64,000 bases of DNA from Salisapilia sapeloensis. Taxonomy: Eukaryota > Oomycota > Peronosporomycetes > Peronosporales > Salisapiliaceae. Within the stretch, counting starts at the first letter, position 1; every line of letters begins with the position of its first letter. The notes beneath the pieces are model-generated. The model had not been told where the DNA came from and did not search any database. It saw nothing but the letters and a program-made list of their open reading frames with translations. The position numbers were made by a program, and so were the translations under genes. Positions 22,893-35,795 of this stretch are shown here, in pieces. Location: positions 83,609 through 147,608 of the forward strand of contig JAADVB010000011.1 of assembly GCA_023334545.1 (NCBI GenBank), written 5' to 3'.

Positions 22893-23274
22893 GCTACTTT
22901 GAATCACGCTTTATTTCTGTCTTTGCTCTTGTATGTTGCTTTCAATGCCATCGAACTGGATTATATAGTACTTATATACTCAATTGCCTCTTTCTTACTT
23001 TCTTCATGTAGACGAATAGAAGATAAGGCAATGAGCCGATCGAGATCGTAGGTGACGTAAGATGGTTAGTTTAAACACCTATATAGCTATTCGACTGTAA
23101 ATCCATGTATTGACCATAAAAGGATTTGTATCGGCGAGGTAGGCATACATGAAGTCGCTATAAAGTAGCTCCTACTCTGTCTCATTTTCTTCGAGAAGGC
23201 GTAATCAACAAATATTCTAGAATCGGACCTGATTCCATGAAGAAAAGAAAACACAAAAAAACTTTAGGAGAGCG
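22893..23274. other. Intergenic; promoter of UBL-WLM-PUB gene
   Basis: No open frame is supported. A TCATTTT sequence near 23180, about 95 bp before the next start codon, fits the oomycete initiator pattern YCAYTYY. This is a weak call. Confidence 0.4.
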
Positions 23275-24985
23275 ATGGAAACCATGGAAGCGATATACGT
23301 GCATTATAAAGGCAAAACAAGCAAACTGGATGCAATAGCTAGTGGTGCAAGCCTTTACGACTTGCAAAAGCGTGTTGAAGATCAATTGCACGTCCCAGTA
23401 GACACCCAACGGCTATTTCATAATAAGCGAAGAATATCTGCATCCCAATCAACACCACTTGCAGACGTGTGCGACTTGACGCAAGATGTGCACTTCCATT
23501 TGGTTGCAGGGGCATCCAAGAGGCAAATTGAGCAGATGAACTCAACACAGGAAGAAACACGTCGAGAAGAGCACATTCGGTAGCTACTGGCATGCTGACT
23601 CCTATCTAGCGTATGAATGACTCATGTTATGTATGTAGAGCAAATCGTAAAGTAGTGAGTCTTGCGGACCGAAATGAAGTCTTTGGGGCTCGAGAAGCTG
23701 TTAAATCCAACTATCGCTTCCACAATATTGAGGTGCAAGTATACTCGATTACTGTAGAAAGCTATTAGACTCATGTTTGTTGTAAACAGCCTCTAGAAGG
23801 ATTTTCGGACACGCACAAAGCTCGTGAGATCTTGGAACAATTGGCTAATGACCGTGGTGTCCTTGCTGTTCTTCATAAACACAAGTACATACGCTATAAG
23901 TTCGCATTGTATCGATATACTAAGCATATACGGGCACAGATGGAGCGTAGGAAGTTTAGCAGAAATGAAGCCGGATGGTAAGGTCGGCGTAGACCCAGTC
24001 TGCGTTCTAGGACTGAACCAGAACAGCGGTCAGAAGATCCTGCTACGATTACGAACGGATGACCTACAGGGCTTTCGTAAAATCCTCAGCATTAAAAAAG
24101 TGTTGTACCATGAACTTGCCCACAACGTACGTACATGATCCAGTGTCTTTTAAGCCTATACTAACCGTCGTGTGGAAATAATAGAAATTTTCAGAGCACA
24201 ACAACGACTTTTACATGCTCATGAGGCAAGTGGAGAAGGAGGCAAATGAGCTAGATTGGACGCAAGCGTCAGGTCGAGCGCTCGGCGGTGGCTCTTCTGT
24301 CGCCCGCATCCCAGAATCTGGTCCTAAGGCAAGAGACGGACATCGACTTGGCGGTAACAGTAAGCAGCAAAGTCGATTGCTCCAAACTCCTGCCACAGAG
24401 ACAGCAAACACCAGAGACCAGGTTGAAAGTGTTGAGTCTATTGATGACGATACCAAGCAAGCAACAAACGACGACAATTCCGTCGCCAACGGAGCCGAGG
24501 ATCCTGTCGCAAGTGAAGCCAAGCACTCTATGTCCAATGAAGCCGTCAACGCCGTGTCTAATAAAGCTGTCATCGAGGATGCAACTACCAATGTGGTACT
24601 AGCGCCGGTTGACATGTCATCTGTACAGGAGGAAGTGATGGATTTTGATGATTTGCCCATTAGCGATCGAGAACGGCGTATCCATACTGCCGTGGCACAG
24701 TTACGTGCTCAGTATGGTAGTCAAGTTGTGAGCAAAGCCGTGCAACTTCTCCATAAGATCGTATCGAACATTTTGGCTCACCCGGGAGACGACAAGTTTA
24801 AATCGCTACGAAAGTCGACGCGGGTATTCAGTGGAAATCTGGCTATCGTTCCAGCTTGTCTGGAATTCTTGATCGCTTTGGGATTTGAAGATCAATCCGA
24901 TCGATTTGTTCTGCAAAGAGAAGACCCAGCATTGCTTTGGATCGGCCGCTCCTCATTAGAAATGATCTTCGCCGCATCGGACTAA
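23275..24985 (+). CDS. UBL-WLM-PUB metalloprotease (Wss1/SPRTN-like)
   Basis: Five exons: 23275-23579, 23639-23732, 23790-23884, 23940-24126 and 24185-24985; introns 55-59 nt; 493 aa. Residues about 5-80 are a ubiquitin-like domain. A WLM domain follows, with GLNQNSGQKILLRLRTDD and the zinc-protease site HELAHNKFSEH (HExxH plus a third His), which is rebuilt only across the last intron. The last 100 residues form a PUB domain (PGDDKFKSLRKSTRVFSGNL), known to bind the tail of p97/Cdc48. WLM proteases of the Wss1 type act on SUMO- or ubiquitin-marked DNA-protein crosslinks, often with Cdc48. A Cdc48-linked protease is the likely role here. Confidence 0.88.
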
Positions 24986-25767
24986 TCAGAACAATTCCAA
25001 AATGAATAGAGAACCAATACTTAGACCAGAGAGAGGAATTACGTATAACATTTTTCTTGTCTTTGCGAATACAAGTAGTCAATTGAATCAGAATATAGCG
25101 AAGGTTAATAGATAGAAAGGCGAAAGTGGGTGGGTGAGGCCGAAACTGACACGTGGATAGAAGCACGAGTGAGCAGTAGAGTTTAGATCATGAATCCACG
25201 TTAGAATAATAAACGACGTGGAACGAGTGCTTTACTCTACATGAACGTGAACTCGTGAATGATAGTAATTCGTAGATGGTTTATCATCTGGGTGGCATCC
25301 ACTAGGAAAAAATCGGACTGTCTTTGATGATCGAGTCCAAGGGGTCATCTAGAAGGTACAAAATGACTCGACTTGACTAAGTACAGATAGTACAGTTGAT
25401 TGAGGATCTTAACGCCCATAGCGAACCAATATGACGGTAGCTATAGCGGTACTTTGTACTTGAGTTGCCAGTTAAGCAATGTCAGACGAGGCATCAGTGC
25501 CGTAGACGTGGCATGTCAACTTTCCCTCTTTGATTGGATCTCGTCCATTTGTAGCAGCACGCCTGTGCCAAAGCTGTTTATCGTTCTCGCTTTTGCTTAT
25601 GTATGGACGAAACCACTTTCGCTTTGACGCAAGCCAAAACCGGCTTCTGACTGACGTGAATTGCCCACTTTTCTAGAGCTCATTCAGGAATTTGCGCCAA
25701 AGCTACCACAACGCCATCCAAGCATACTACTTCTGTGCAGTCGCATCTCTTCCTACTAAGATAAATA
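24986..25767. other. Intergenic, no gene recognised
   Basis: This 780 bp between two plus-strand genes holds only short unsupported frames. The last 100 bp should contain the promoter of acyl-CoA synthetase 1. Confidence 0.6.
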
Positions 25768-27776
25768 ATGGCTCAGTTTCGAGTATGTTACCGTTCTACA
25801 TGACGAACACTATACTTGAGCTATTAAAATCTACGTACTAAACCAAATGTCTATAGACATCGAAGGTTACGGATGAAGTAGAGCTTCGAGACGATGATAC
25901 TGCCCAAGCGCCCGAGACGATCATTTCGATGTGGGATCGAGCCATCAAGCGATTTGGAGACAAGGAGGCTCTCCACGTCAAGCGTGGCGAAAATTGGTCG
26001 GCTATCACTTTTAACGAGTACTACGATCGTTGCCGCGACTTTGCCAAATCGCTCATAAGCGTTGGTCTTAAGCGCTATGACGGTGTCAGTATCATCGGCT
26101 TCAACTCTCCCGAGTGGCTAGTGGCCGACTATGGATGCATCTTCGCTGGTGGTGTCGCCGCCGGAGTCTACCCCACGAACGGACAGGCTACCTGTGAATA
26201 CATTGCTGAGCACTCCGAATCCGCGGTTGCAGTCTGTGATGGGTATCTCCAGCTCAAGAAATACCTTGGCGGTACTTCCAAAATGCCCAACTTGAAGGCT
26301 CTGGTCATCTATAATGAGCCTGTGCCAGAGGACATCAATGTTGACGTGCCTGTCTACACATTTGACCAGTTCATGAAGCTTGGTGCCAACGTTCCTGACG
26401 ACGAATTGGAACAGCGTATGCGCTCTCAGAAACCGAACCAATGTTGTGCTATTATCTACACGTCCGGAACGACGGGCGAACCCAAGGGTGCTATGCTTCA
26501 CCATGACAACATGGTCTGGCAGGTGAAGGGTGTGCTTTCGAAGCTAGAGAAGAACGTTGATCACAAAGTTGACAACGGGTGGAGCAATGTCAGCTACTTG
26601 CCCATGTCCCACGTTGCAGCGCAAGTGCTCGACCTCCTTGCTCCGGTCTGCCGTGGTATGCAGATTTGGTTTGCCCAACCTGACGCACTCAAGGGTACGA
26701 TTTTAAACACCTTAAAAGAGGTTCGTCCGACACTTTTCATCGGTGTGCCTCGTGTCTGGGAGAAATTTGCAGCCAAACTTCAGGCTATGTCGAATGAACG
26801 GACGGGGACTAAGAAAGCCATTGCCGAATGGGCACAGAAGCTTGGATCCAAAAAGTCTCGTCGTGCTCAATTCGATGGTGATGGAAAGGAGCCCTTCGGC
26901 ATGTCCATTGCCGGTAAGCTTGCGCTGCGCAAGGTAAAGGAGGCTATTGGTCTGGACAAGGCCATCACGTGTATTACGGCTGCTGCGCCCATTTCCAAGG
27001 ATGCCATTGATCTCTTCGCGTCGCTCGATATCCCCTTGTACGATCTGTACGGCGCCAGTGAAGCTTCTGGTGCGCAGGCTTTCTGCATACAAAAGGAGTG
27101 GAAGACAGGAAGCATTGGTCGTACGCTTGAAGGCTCCCGTGTGCGGACGGACCCACAGACGAACGAATTGCTCATTTACGGGCGCAACGTCATGATGGGG
27201 TACCTGAAAAACGAAGAAGGTACGAAAGAAGCCATTGACGACGATGGATGGCTTCACACAGGTGATTGTGCTCGCATTGACGAAGACGGCTTTATCTCCA
27301 TCATCGGACGAATTAAAGAACTGATCATTACGGCCGGTGGTGAAAACATTCCTCCACTTCGTATTGAAGCGACAATCTTGGAGGAAATTCCACTCCTGTC
27401 CGCCGCAATGGTCGTTGGTGATCGTCGAAAGTTCTTGTCGGCACTGTTCACACTACCGTCGAAGCCTGATCCTCAGACTGGTCGCCCGACTAACGAGTTG
27501 GATGACGGTGCTGTCAAGATCCTTCGATCCATTGGAAGCGACGCAACAACAGTGCAGGAGGCACAAGTGGATGTGAAGGTGAAGGCCTACTTGGATGAAG
27601 GTCTAAAGCGTATCAACCAGCGCGCTATCTCCCATGCCCAACGAGTCAATAAGTTCGCCATCTTGGATCAGGACTTTTCGCTGCCAGGCGGTGAGTTGAC
27701 CCCAACGCTCAAGCTCAAGCGTCGGGTGGTCCTCAACAAGTACGCCGACTTGATTGAAGAAATGTACAACGTGTAA
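25768..27776 (+). CDS. Long-chain acyl-CoA synthetase, bubblegum type (paralogue 1)
   Basis: Two exons: a 15-nt first exon 25768-25782 (MAQFR) and 25857-27776; 74-nt intron; 644 aa. The AMP-binding P-loop is IIYTSGTTGEPKGAML. Further adenylate-forming motifs are YGASEASG and the DDGWLHTGDCARIDEDGF/GRIKELIITAGGENI region. NSPEWLVADYGCIFAGG is typical of ACSBG-type enzymes. It activates long-chain fatty acids to acyl-CoA with ATP. No transmembrane segment or signal peptide is obvious. The five-codon first exon is found by matching paralogue 3, which has the same structure. It ends in a conserved LIEEMYNV tail. Confidence 0.92.
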
Positions 27777-28148
27777 GTAGCGTCGTTCGAAGTTTGATGT
27801 TCTCGAACGAGTGAAAGCAAGAGGCTAGTCTCGTTCAATTTTGCATAGATCGTTGACAAGCGATACCAAATACAATCGTAGTTTCCATGATCCATTTCTC
27901 GTACCATCATTTTATCAGACGCGAACTACGTTGCTGTATCTTAAGTTTCCACAGCAGTTATTACTATTCCAGCAAGAAACTCGTGATAGACTTAAGTGAG
28001 AACTATAGCTAATGGTCGCAATTGAAGCTTGAGCAGGAAACATGGAAACATGAAAACCTGGAAACGGCCTCCTTAATTCGTTTCAGTATGCATACCTGGG
28101 AAGCAGCAAGTCGAGGAATAAAACGACATAAAGCATAATCGCATTGAT
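27777..28148. other. Intergenic; promoter of giant coiled-coil gene
   Basis: About 370 bp, no supported open frame. A short set of near repeats (gaaacatg-gaaacatg-aaaacctg-gaaacgg) lies at about 28037-28067, just upstream of the next gene. Confidence 0.5.
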
Positions 28149-31100
28149 ATGCCAAAGTCGCCGAAAAAAACGCCCAAAAAGAAGAAGGGAGGCGAAGAGG
28201 CTGAACTAGAAGAAGATGCGTTAGAGGAATGGCTATCTCGTGGATTCAATAAAGAAGATTTTACTTTAGATAAAATGCTGCGTAGGCTCAACTACCTCTC
28301 ATTCTAGCTTACCAGCACTTAAAACTATCTTTTACACAGGTATATGGATGCTCGATGATCAGGCAAATGGAATTGATGAAGATGACGAGGATAATGAAGC
28401 CTCGTTGGAAGCCAAGCTGGAGCTGATGCAAAGCTACTACTTGCTAAATCCAATCCTGCAACGAGGTAGAGAAAAGAAAAAGCAACTACAAAACACGCTT
28501 CGTACCGAAGTACTGCATTTACTCTTTATATCAAAAGCCGTTGAGTAAGAATACAATGAGTAGCTTCAAAAAGCCGATAAAGCTTGGACAGCCTTCAAAG
28601 ATTATGTCGAGCTACCTCCCTTGAAGCGTCGACGCCTCATTCGTGAGTATGCACAACGGGTGAAGCGAGCAAAAGAGCAAGCGAAACAAGATGCAGATCT
28701 TAAAAAGCAGCTACAAGAGCAAATGGATGAAGAGTTACGTGCTGAACGTGAGCTCAAGCGGTCATTAAGAAAGAGATACAAGAGCAAATCATTGCATTTA
28801 AATCGACTACGTGAGCTCAAAGAAATAGCCGATCGTAAAGTTCGTGAGGACGAGTATGAGATGCTAAGACTTCAGAAACAGGCTCGATTAGACGAGAAAC
28901 AAGATTTAAAGGCGAATGCACTACAGAAACAGAACCAAATAAAGATTCGGCAGGAAGTCGAACGTCGACAGCAAAATGATAAGTTTTGGGAAAAAGAAAA
29001 GCAAGTAGCAAGGCGTCATGCTAATGAACAGATTTTTGATGAAACTCGACATCAAGCATTGGAGGCGGATGTTATGGCAGTGAAGGATGAAGTCCGGCTG
29101 ATGGGTGAGGGAGAGTCGAACAATGTAGATGACACCCCGAATCGACCACCGAGCTATATGCCTACAGGCATTTTTGGAACGGACTTTACTGCTGGTGAGT
29201 GGAAATCTGCGATAGAAGGTGGACATAAGTCTGGACTAGGTACATCAAATTGCTTCTCAGTAAATGCTTCATCGAGTCTAATTTGTTTATGAAAGACGAG
29301 CACACGATAGGTGTGTTTTCAGGTCGTAGCTTTCGTCCAGAAGTCGAGTCTCTTCGTCACAAAGTGATCGTTGCAGAGTCAAAAGTCACGCAAGCAAAGC
29401 AAGCACTGGACGGAGTTGCGCGTACAAAAGTGTACATTCAAGAGGAGCGTAAAAAAAGAAGCAAAGAAGCAGAGAAACTAAAGAACGAACTCAATCAAAT
29501 TGCTGTGCAATACGCGAAAGTGGCGGACAGCTTATCGGGCCCACCTCGACGGGACGCAGAGGAAACCAACAAAGTAGAGTTTCACGAATTAGCAAGAAGA
29601 AGGCAAAAATGCAGACAGTCTTTACGTGACCTAGAAGAGGAGGATTTGGAGCTACAGCGACAAATGGAGAAAGCGAGCTCAAAAGAAACAAGTGTAATAG
29701 CTACATTAGAATCGCGTCAGGTCGAATACTCAAAGTTAGCAAAACGTTTGGAAGACATGGATGGTAATGTGAAGACACTTCCTGTAGTCATGGGTAAAGG
29801 GATCCTTGCTCCCAACCTTCCACACGGCGAGCCTCCGTCAGAGTTAGAGAAGATTACAATGATTCATCAAGATCCAACATCAATGTATCGGCAGGTAACA
29901 ATGAGCAGTAAACTAGAGATCTTTAAGGTGCAAGCAGAGCCAGCAAAAAACTATTACAAAGATGTTAAACGAACAAACGTTGCAGCGTGGAAAGCAAATG
30001 AAGAGCGAGATGCATCGAGATATGAATTGGAAGGTGCTGCAACGCGTTTAGCCAATTTACGCAATAGCATAGTCGAGCAGCGGCAAACTAGTTTACGAGC
30101 GGATCTCACACAAGCGATATTACGTTTCCATGTGAATGATCTTTCATTTATAATTTCGAGAACGACGATTTTTAACTATCTGCATAGAATGGTCCTCACA
30201 AGCTCCGCGAGCGCCGAGCTCCTCAGTGTGGTATAAAATCCTGGAAAGACAGTATCAGTCGTACAAGGACGTTCAACATTTGCTTTCCTTCCAATACCAA
30301 CATCTTCCACGTTGAGAATGTAATGGAGACAGCTCAACTACGAGGAAGATTGGAGCTACCAAAACTATGTGCATACAAAGTTACTCTGGCGACTTCGATC
30401 ATGCGACTTGATTTGGATACGGGTGCCATGACAAAGATAGATCAGACTAAAGTGAACGGCGTACATTTGGTACATGACATGGTTCTATACACCGGTACAA
30501 GTGATGATTCTATTTGGAAGCAAGATTTAAAAACAGATATTAATGAGGTATAGCAATAATAAATTTTAAGTGGATAGCATCCAGGTTTTACGAGAACTAA
30601 TTTTTGGAACAAAGGCTAGCGATGGATACAGCAAGACGTTTGAATTTCGAGGAGCGCGATTGTATTTTTGTTTTGCTTTTACTCCTCAAAAAGCAATGCA
30701 AAAAGATAAGGAACTGTATTGTCTAGTCGTAGATGATTCATTTTCCTACAAAGAGCTTGTAGAAGACTTTCGATTGGAAGAAGCAAGGACAAGAGCACTT
30801 CAACAAGAGTCGCATATTGTATCGGAAATGGTAAAGACACTACGTGCCCAATTTGCTCGTTCCAACAGTGAGCGATGTGGCAAGCTTATTAAGGAGCTCG
30901 TGAACGTTGAGGAAAGCAAAGCAAAAACTTGTGATTCCAAAGTCTTACATGGCCATCTCCAGCGATTCAAACGATCCGAATATACCAAGTTACTACGTGT
31001 GGAAATCAAAAAGGAAATTGCTATGCAAATAGATCAAGATATAGCAACAAGAAAGAAGCAATTGGGAAACATAGCCAGTGATGGAAACAAAGCTGATAGC

Positions 31101-34100
31101 ACGGCCCACAAGAACCAGAGTATAGACACATCCAGGTACCGTGTCGTCTTCCATAAATAAATAATCAACTAATGTATTCGACTTAGAACGAAATACCAGG
31201 AAAGGAGGGTCGAGCGCATCCAACCTACTATTCAGCAGGCAGTTGATGCATTGGGGCAGTATTGTACTTTTAAATCTGCTGCAGCGAATGCACCTGCAGC
31301 ACAACCTTCTTTCTTCGCTGAGTGCTCTATAGTAAGTGGTGTGCGACTGGAATGGCGTCAAGGAAGAACTGATTTAAAAGTAGCGCACCAATTAATTTCT
31401 GTCGCAAGTACCAGTCGAATGAAATCTCAGATGCTGTGGACCTCCTTGGAAAAGTCGAACAGTGTTCTTATATCGAGTGAATTTAATAAGCTTCTCCAGT
31501 TAGAACGATCAAAGAAGCGGCAAGATGAGGCAATTGATGCAGAAAAGCTAGCCCAACTTGCCGAGGTAGAAAACGAACGTGAAGTAGTATTAAAGCAACA
31601 CGAGCGAATTGCTCGAAGCAGATTTCTCCACGACATAAACGATCAAACTTATAGACAGCAAGAACTGCATCGACGTCGATGGCTATTCTATATGGAAGCT
31701 ATGCGCCTGACAACGTACAATGAAAGGATCTCATCTCAAATCGATTTCCGAGTGAATCGGATGTTAAAGGCTCTTAAAAGCGATGATTCTACCCCAGAGG
31801 TAGCTGATCGCGTGACGCAAAAAGTAAAAGAAGATTTCGCAAATCAATACGTCACGGGTAAAATGGCATTTATCAATAAAACGTGGGATCGGAAGAAACA
31901 TCGGGCAGCCGAGGACCGTTTACGGCTGAATAATAAGCATCGCGCAGAGCTGAATGCACTGGACCAAAGAGTGTTGGAGATCGAACTCAAGGCTGACAAG
32001 GAGAAGCAAAGGCTACAAAAAGAAAGCCAAGCTCAACTTAAACAAAAACTTCAAATACCTGACTTTGAACGCGCTATTGGTGGAAGGTTTTCCTGTGAGC
32101 ATCGCCATGTGCGAGCATGGGGGAACATGTATGGGTCAGGTAGTATATGCCGATCTTGTGGAAAGGAAATGTCAAAGTCTTTTGACGATCCAGACCATGG
32201 TCGTGGTGCTGATCCACAGTTGGACGAAGACGTTCTAGTCCATCGTGCTCAAGCGACGAGTGGTCTAGGCTTCCATTTTCAAAATGCAGGCCATTTGAAG
32301 CGTGTAGAGGACGAGCGACTTCGCTTGGAGAAAGAGTGGCGAGAAATGGAGCTTTCCGAAACCATGCTGTACGACTGGCACGATGCCAAAGCCATTGTTG
32401 ATTTCAACTTCAGACACAACATTGCCCGAAATGATGAAGTTGACCATGTTAGTAGTGCGCATCCGTTGTATACCCGTTATGTTCGCGAAATGCACCAAGC
32501 AGCTTTTAAAGACGATATGCTGTTTTTTGGTCGACTCTATAGCTTCTGCCATCGTATCGAGCGAATTAAGCAAGAGCTTGAAAGCTGCAAAATCCAGCTC
32601 ATCATACAGGTATATAAGCTTTATGTGTTATGCTCCTTGTATACTAAATAGATTAACTTAATCTTCTACATGATGAAAGTAGAAAGACTTTCTTTGTGCT
32701 GTCCAACGAGAAAGCGATATCATCGATACGGTCTTACCAGTAGTCGAGTACGATCGAGCAAGAGCTCAACGACTTGTGCATGAAGATAAAGCAGCACGCA
32801 AAAACCTGAAGATAGCTCGAGAGCAGCTTCCTATCGCTAAAATAGAATACTCCGCCGCAAAGGCTGGCATACAGGGTGTTGAAGAAGATGCGGAACATGC
32901 AGAACGATATGTTCCAGCAATCGTCCAGAGCAGCGAAGAAATGAAAAAGCTACTGGAACGAAGTAAAACGGAGTTAGAATGTGTCAAGACGAATATTACC
33001 AAGCATACCGAAGCACTTGGTGAAGCTCGGTTGCAGAATGAAAATAACAGTAAGTTGTTGTGTCAGCTGGGCTGCCGAATACCAAATGCCATCTTCCAAA
33101 CACCTTTCGGGATTGCGAAAGTGAACTATTACAGATCAGAAGACACGTGTGTTGTGATGAACTGTTTGGAATGGCAAGCAACTTTTGTCATACCCATGGA
33201 AGAGCTATTAGCGATCGAAGCAATGCGGCAGGAAGAAGCGCAAATTGCAATGGAGTACGAGGACAAGTTATCCCTTAGCTTTCTTCAGTACGAGCGAAGA
33301 ATAGCCGAAGAAACGCGCGTAAGCATGGAGAAAGATGAAAAAGAGATTCGATATTATCGATCGTGGAAAGAGAGCAAAGATGAAGAAGATGCCGTTGTAT
33401 TGAAAGCGGTATGCGAAGAAGAGCTGAAAGTGTACTTTCAATATCAAAATGATCCTGAGTTTCGCAAGTCACTACATTGTAAAGCCAAAGAGAAGGCAAA
33501 GGCAGCTCGGAAAGAGGAGTTAGAAGGGAAACCTAAAACGATAAAAGTTCGACTTACCCCAGCTCCACTTGCGATCATGTGGCTGACGAAGACATGGGAA
33601 AAACAGCTTGTTCTAGACCTCATTAGTGAGCGATGTTCCAGTAAGACGAAAGAAATTCGGGATACATATCGTAGATCTCGCGATGATAAACTCGCAGCAA
33701 CCTTGCAGCAAAATTTATATCATGATGTAGTTCACAGTGTTGTCTTAAACCTAGTCATCGAGACCACAGACAAGTACCAAGAGAGTGTGATGCAATCATT
33801 AAGGCTCAGCTCGAGCGCAGCAGTGACATTAAATGGTGGAGAAGACATAACTTATGATCGCAGCATATATTTAGGCCGGTTGTGGATGGCAAAGAGTAAA
33901 GCTGCCCAAATATTGTATACAGCTTGGAAAACCGAACATGATAAGTTGGATGTACTTAGGATGGAAATCCAGCGTAGAGAAGAAGTTGCGCGGAAGGCAG
34001 AAGAGGAACGCCAACGAATTGAAGCAATGCAGAGGGAAATGCAGCGTGAAGAGCGCTATTGTCAAGCGTTTTATCTAGAAGAAATGATGTTTATGATGCG

Positions 34101-35781
34101 TGAGCGAAAGGCGATGGCCCAAGCGGAAGAGGAAATGCGCTTTTACATCCGGCAACTTGAAATCGAAGCTATGAAAACCAAATACGCTCAGTTGGTCGAC
34201 GATCGCAATCGACCGAACAGTAAAATTGCACGGCGACTAGAAATTAAGCATGGTAAAAATGAGCAGCATCGTCTGCATAAAGAGTGGGCTTTCATGAAAG
34301 AAGAAGACGATTTATCATCCGAAGTTCGGGAGTTGGAACGAAAGGAAGCCGAGGAACTAGCACAGCGAGAGCTTCATGAAAGGTACATGGCGCACCAAGC
34401 TGTAAAAGGCCAAATGTCTGCCTCCATGGTAGCATTCGAACTGGATGAGCATTTAAAAGAGATGCAGCGACGGGAAGTTGAAAGGAAGGTCCGCTTTGAA
34501 GAAAAACTTCTACAGGAACGAATGATTGCAACTGTCGAAACATACTTTGCTATTAGTCGAAATGAATTAGCAGTACTCAAGGAAAAAGAAAGGATGGCCT
34601 TTTGGACACGTCAGTTAGAGCCACTGTCAAGCAATGTTGAAAAGATGAATGAAGAGCTCGAGCTTCTCATGAAAGAACGTCAGCACGTTGAAGAGAATGC
34701 GCGAGCAAAGCGAGAGCATGCTACTATCTGTCAGAAACGCTATACGGAAGCTCGTGAAAAGTTGTCTGAAGCAGTGAAGTTGGAGGAGCACTGCTCTGAG
34801 ATATACGCAAAGGTGCATAAGACGAACAGTATCACGGACTCCGAAGTACTTCACGGTCGACCGCAGAGATTCCGGACAAAGTATCTTTTAGAACAACTTC
34901 ATGCTCGGTACTTTTCGCTAATAACAGAGTCTATCATCCGACGAGCTATTGCAATTTCGACCGAAAAAGAGAAGACCATGTTGGAAGGTAAAATATCGAG
35001 TTTATTACGTGAAAGCAGCGTTAAACGAGGACAGCTTCACGTGCTTCAACGAAAACGGCGACGGAGTTACTATATGCGAACGAAGCGATCTGAGTTGGGC
35101 AAGATTATGTTCAGAAGCTCTCAGAGAAAGCTCATGGAGGAAAAGTTTAAGAGGTGGGTGGAAATCTGGTCTACGCGCGTGACAGTGCGAGCATCTTTTG
35201 ACGTCAAATTTGGTCAAGCCATCCAGCGGCAACGCTTGCTGTCCGAAACAGTTCAGGCTTCGGAAGAGCAATGCACAAGGCTCACGGTGCTGCAAAAACA
35301 TCACAAGCGGAAGATCCGCTGTAGAATGTGCCAAAGCGTCTACACTGAAGAGCAAAATCATCGCTTCTCATGCACTTACCACCCTGGTACGTACGAAATG
35401 GCTTGTATCAAGTCGTGTCAAAGCCGACAAGCAGGTAGCTGCGAAAGTAATAAACTGAAGGAGGAGTGCATGATGCATCGCGCAAAGCGCTGGCTTTGTT
35501 GTGATAATACTCAGGAAGGTCGATTTGGCAGTTCCGGATGCCGCTATAGGCACCATCTACCACAACGAGCAGATCCGAGTTTGGAAGAAATGGTTATTAA
35601 GAAGAGTGTAATAGAGCAAGAACGTATGGCGAAGATGGAACAAGAGCTGACACAACTGAAAGAGAGGAATGTAGCTGGTCGACTGAAGTCCATCACCAAG
35701 ACCAGTATCGCTAGTGTCGCAAGAAGTTTGGCAGACAAACGGGCTGTAGCATCCAAGTATCATGTATTAGATAAGAGATAA
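28149..35781 (+). CDS. Giant coiled-coil protein with Cys/His clusters, probably flagellar
   Basis: Eight exons: 28149-28281, 28340-28509, 28564-29239, 29323-30131, 30188-30547, 30585-31135, 31187-32609 and about 32683-35781. All joins are in frame, giving about 2,406 aa. The N-terminus is Lys-rich, then long charged helical stretches alternate with compact segments. A CEH...CRSC cluster lies near residues 1202-1228. A second Cys/His cluster near 2253-2332 runs CRMC..YTEEQNHRFSCTYHPGTY..WLCC..GC.YRHH and looks zinc-binding. The motif DS[KE]VLHG..QRF occurs twice (about residues 835 and 2093). A compact segment near 33100-33220 (TPFGIAKVNYYRSEDTCVV) looks beta-rich. No family name is assigned; a ciliary role is inferred from architecture. 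Simple ORF calling splits this gene into at least six pieces. Confidence 0.78.
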
Positions 35782-35795
35782 CTACCGTAGTATCT

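Noticed and set aside
28510-28620. In-frame stops TAA and TAG suggesting a pseudogene or gene end
   Set aside because: They fall inside a 54-nt GT-AG intron; splicing restores the frame and the coiled coil continues.
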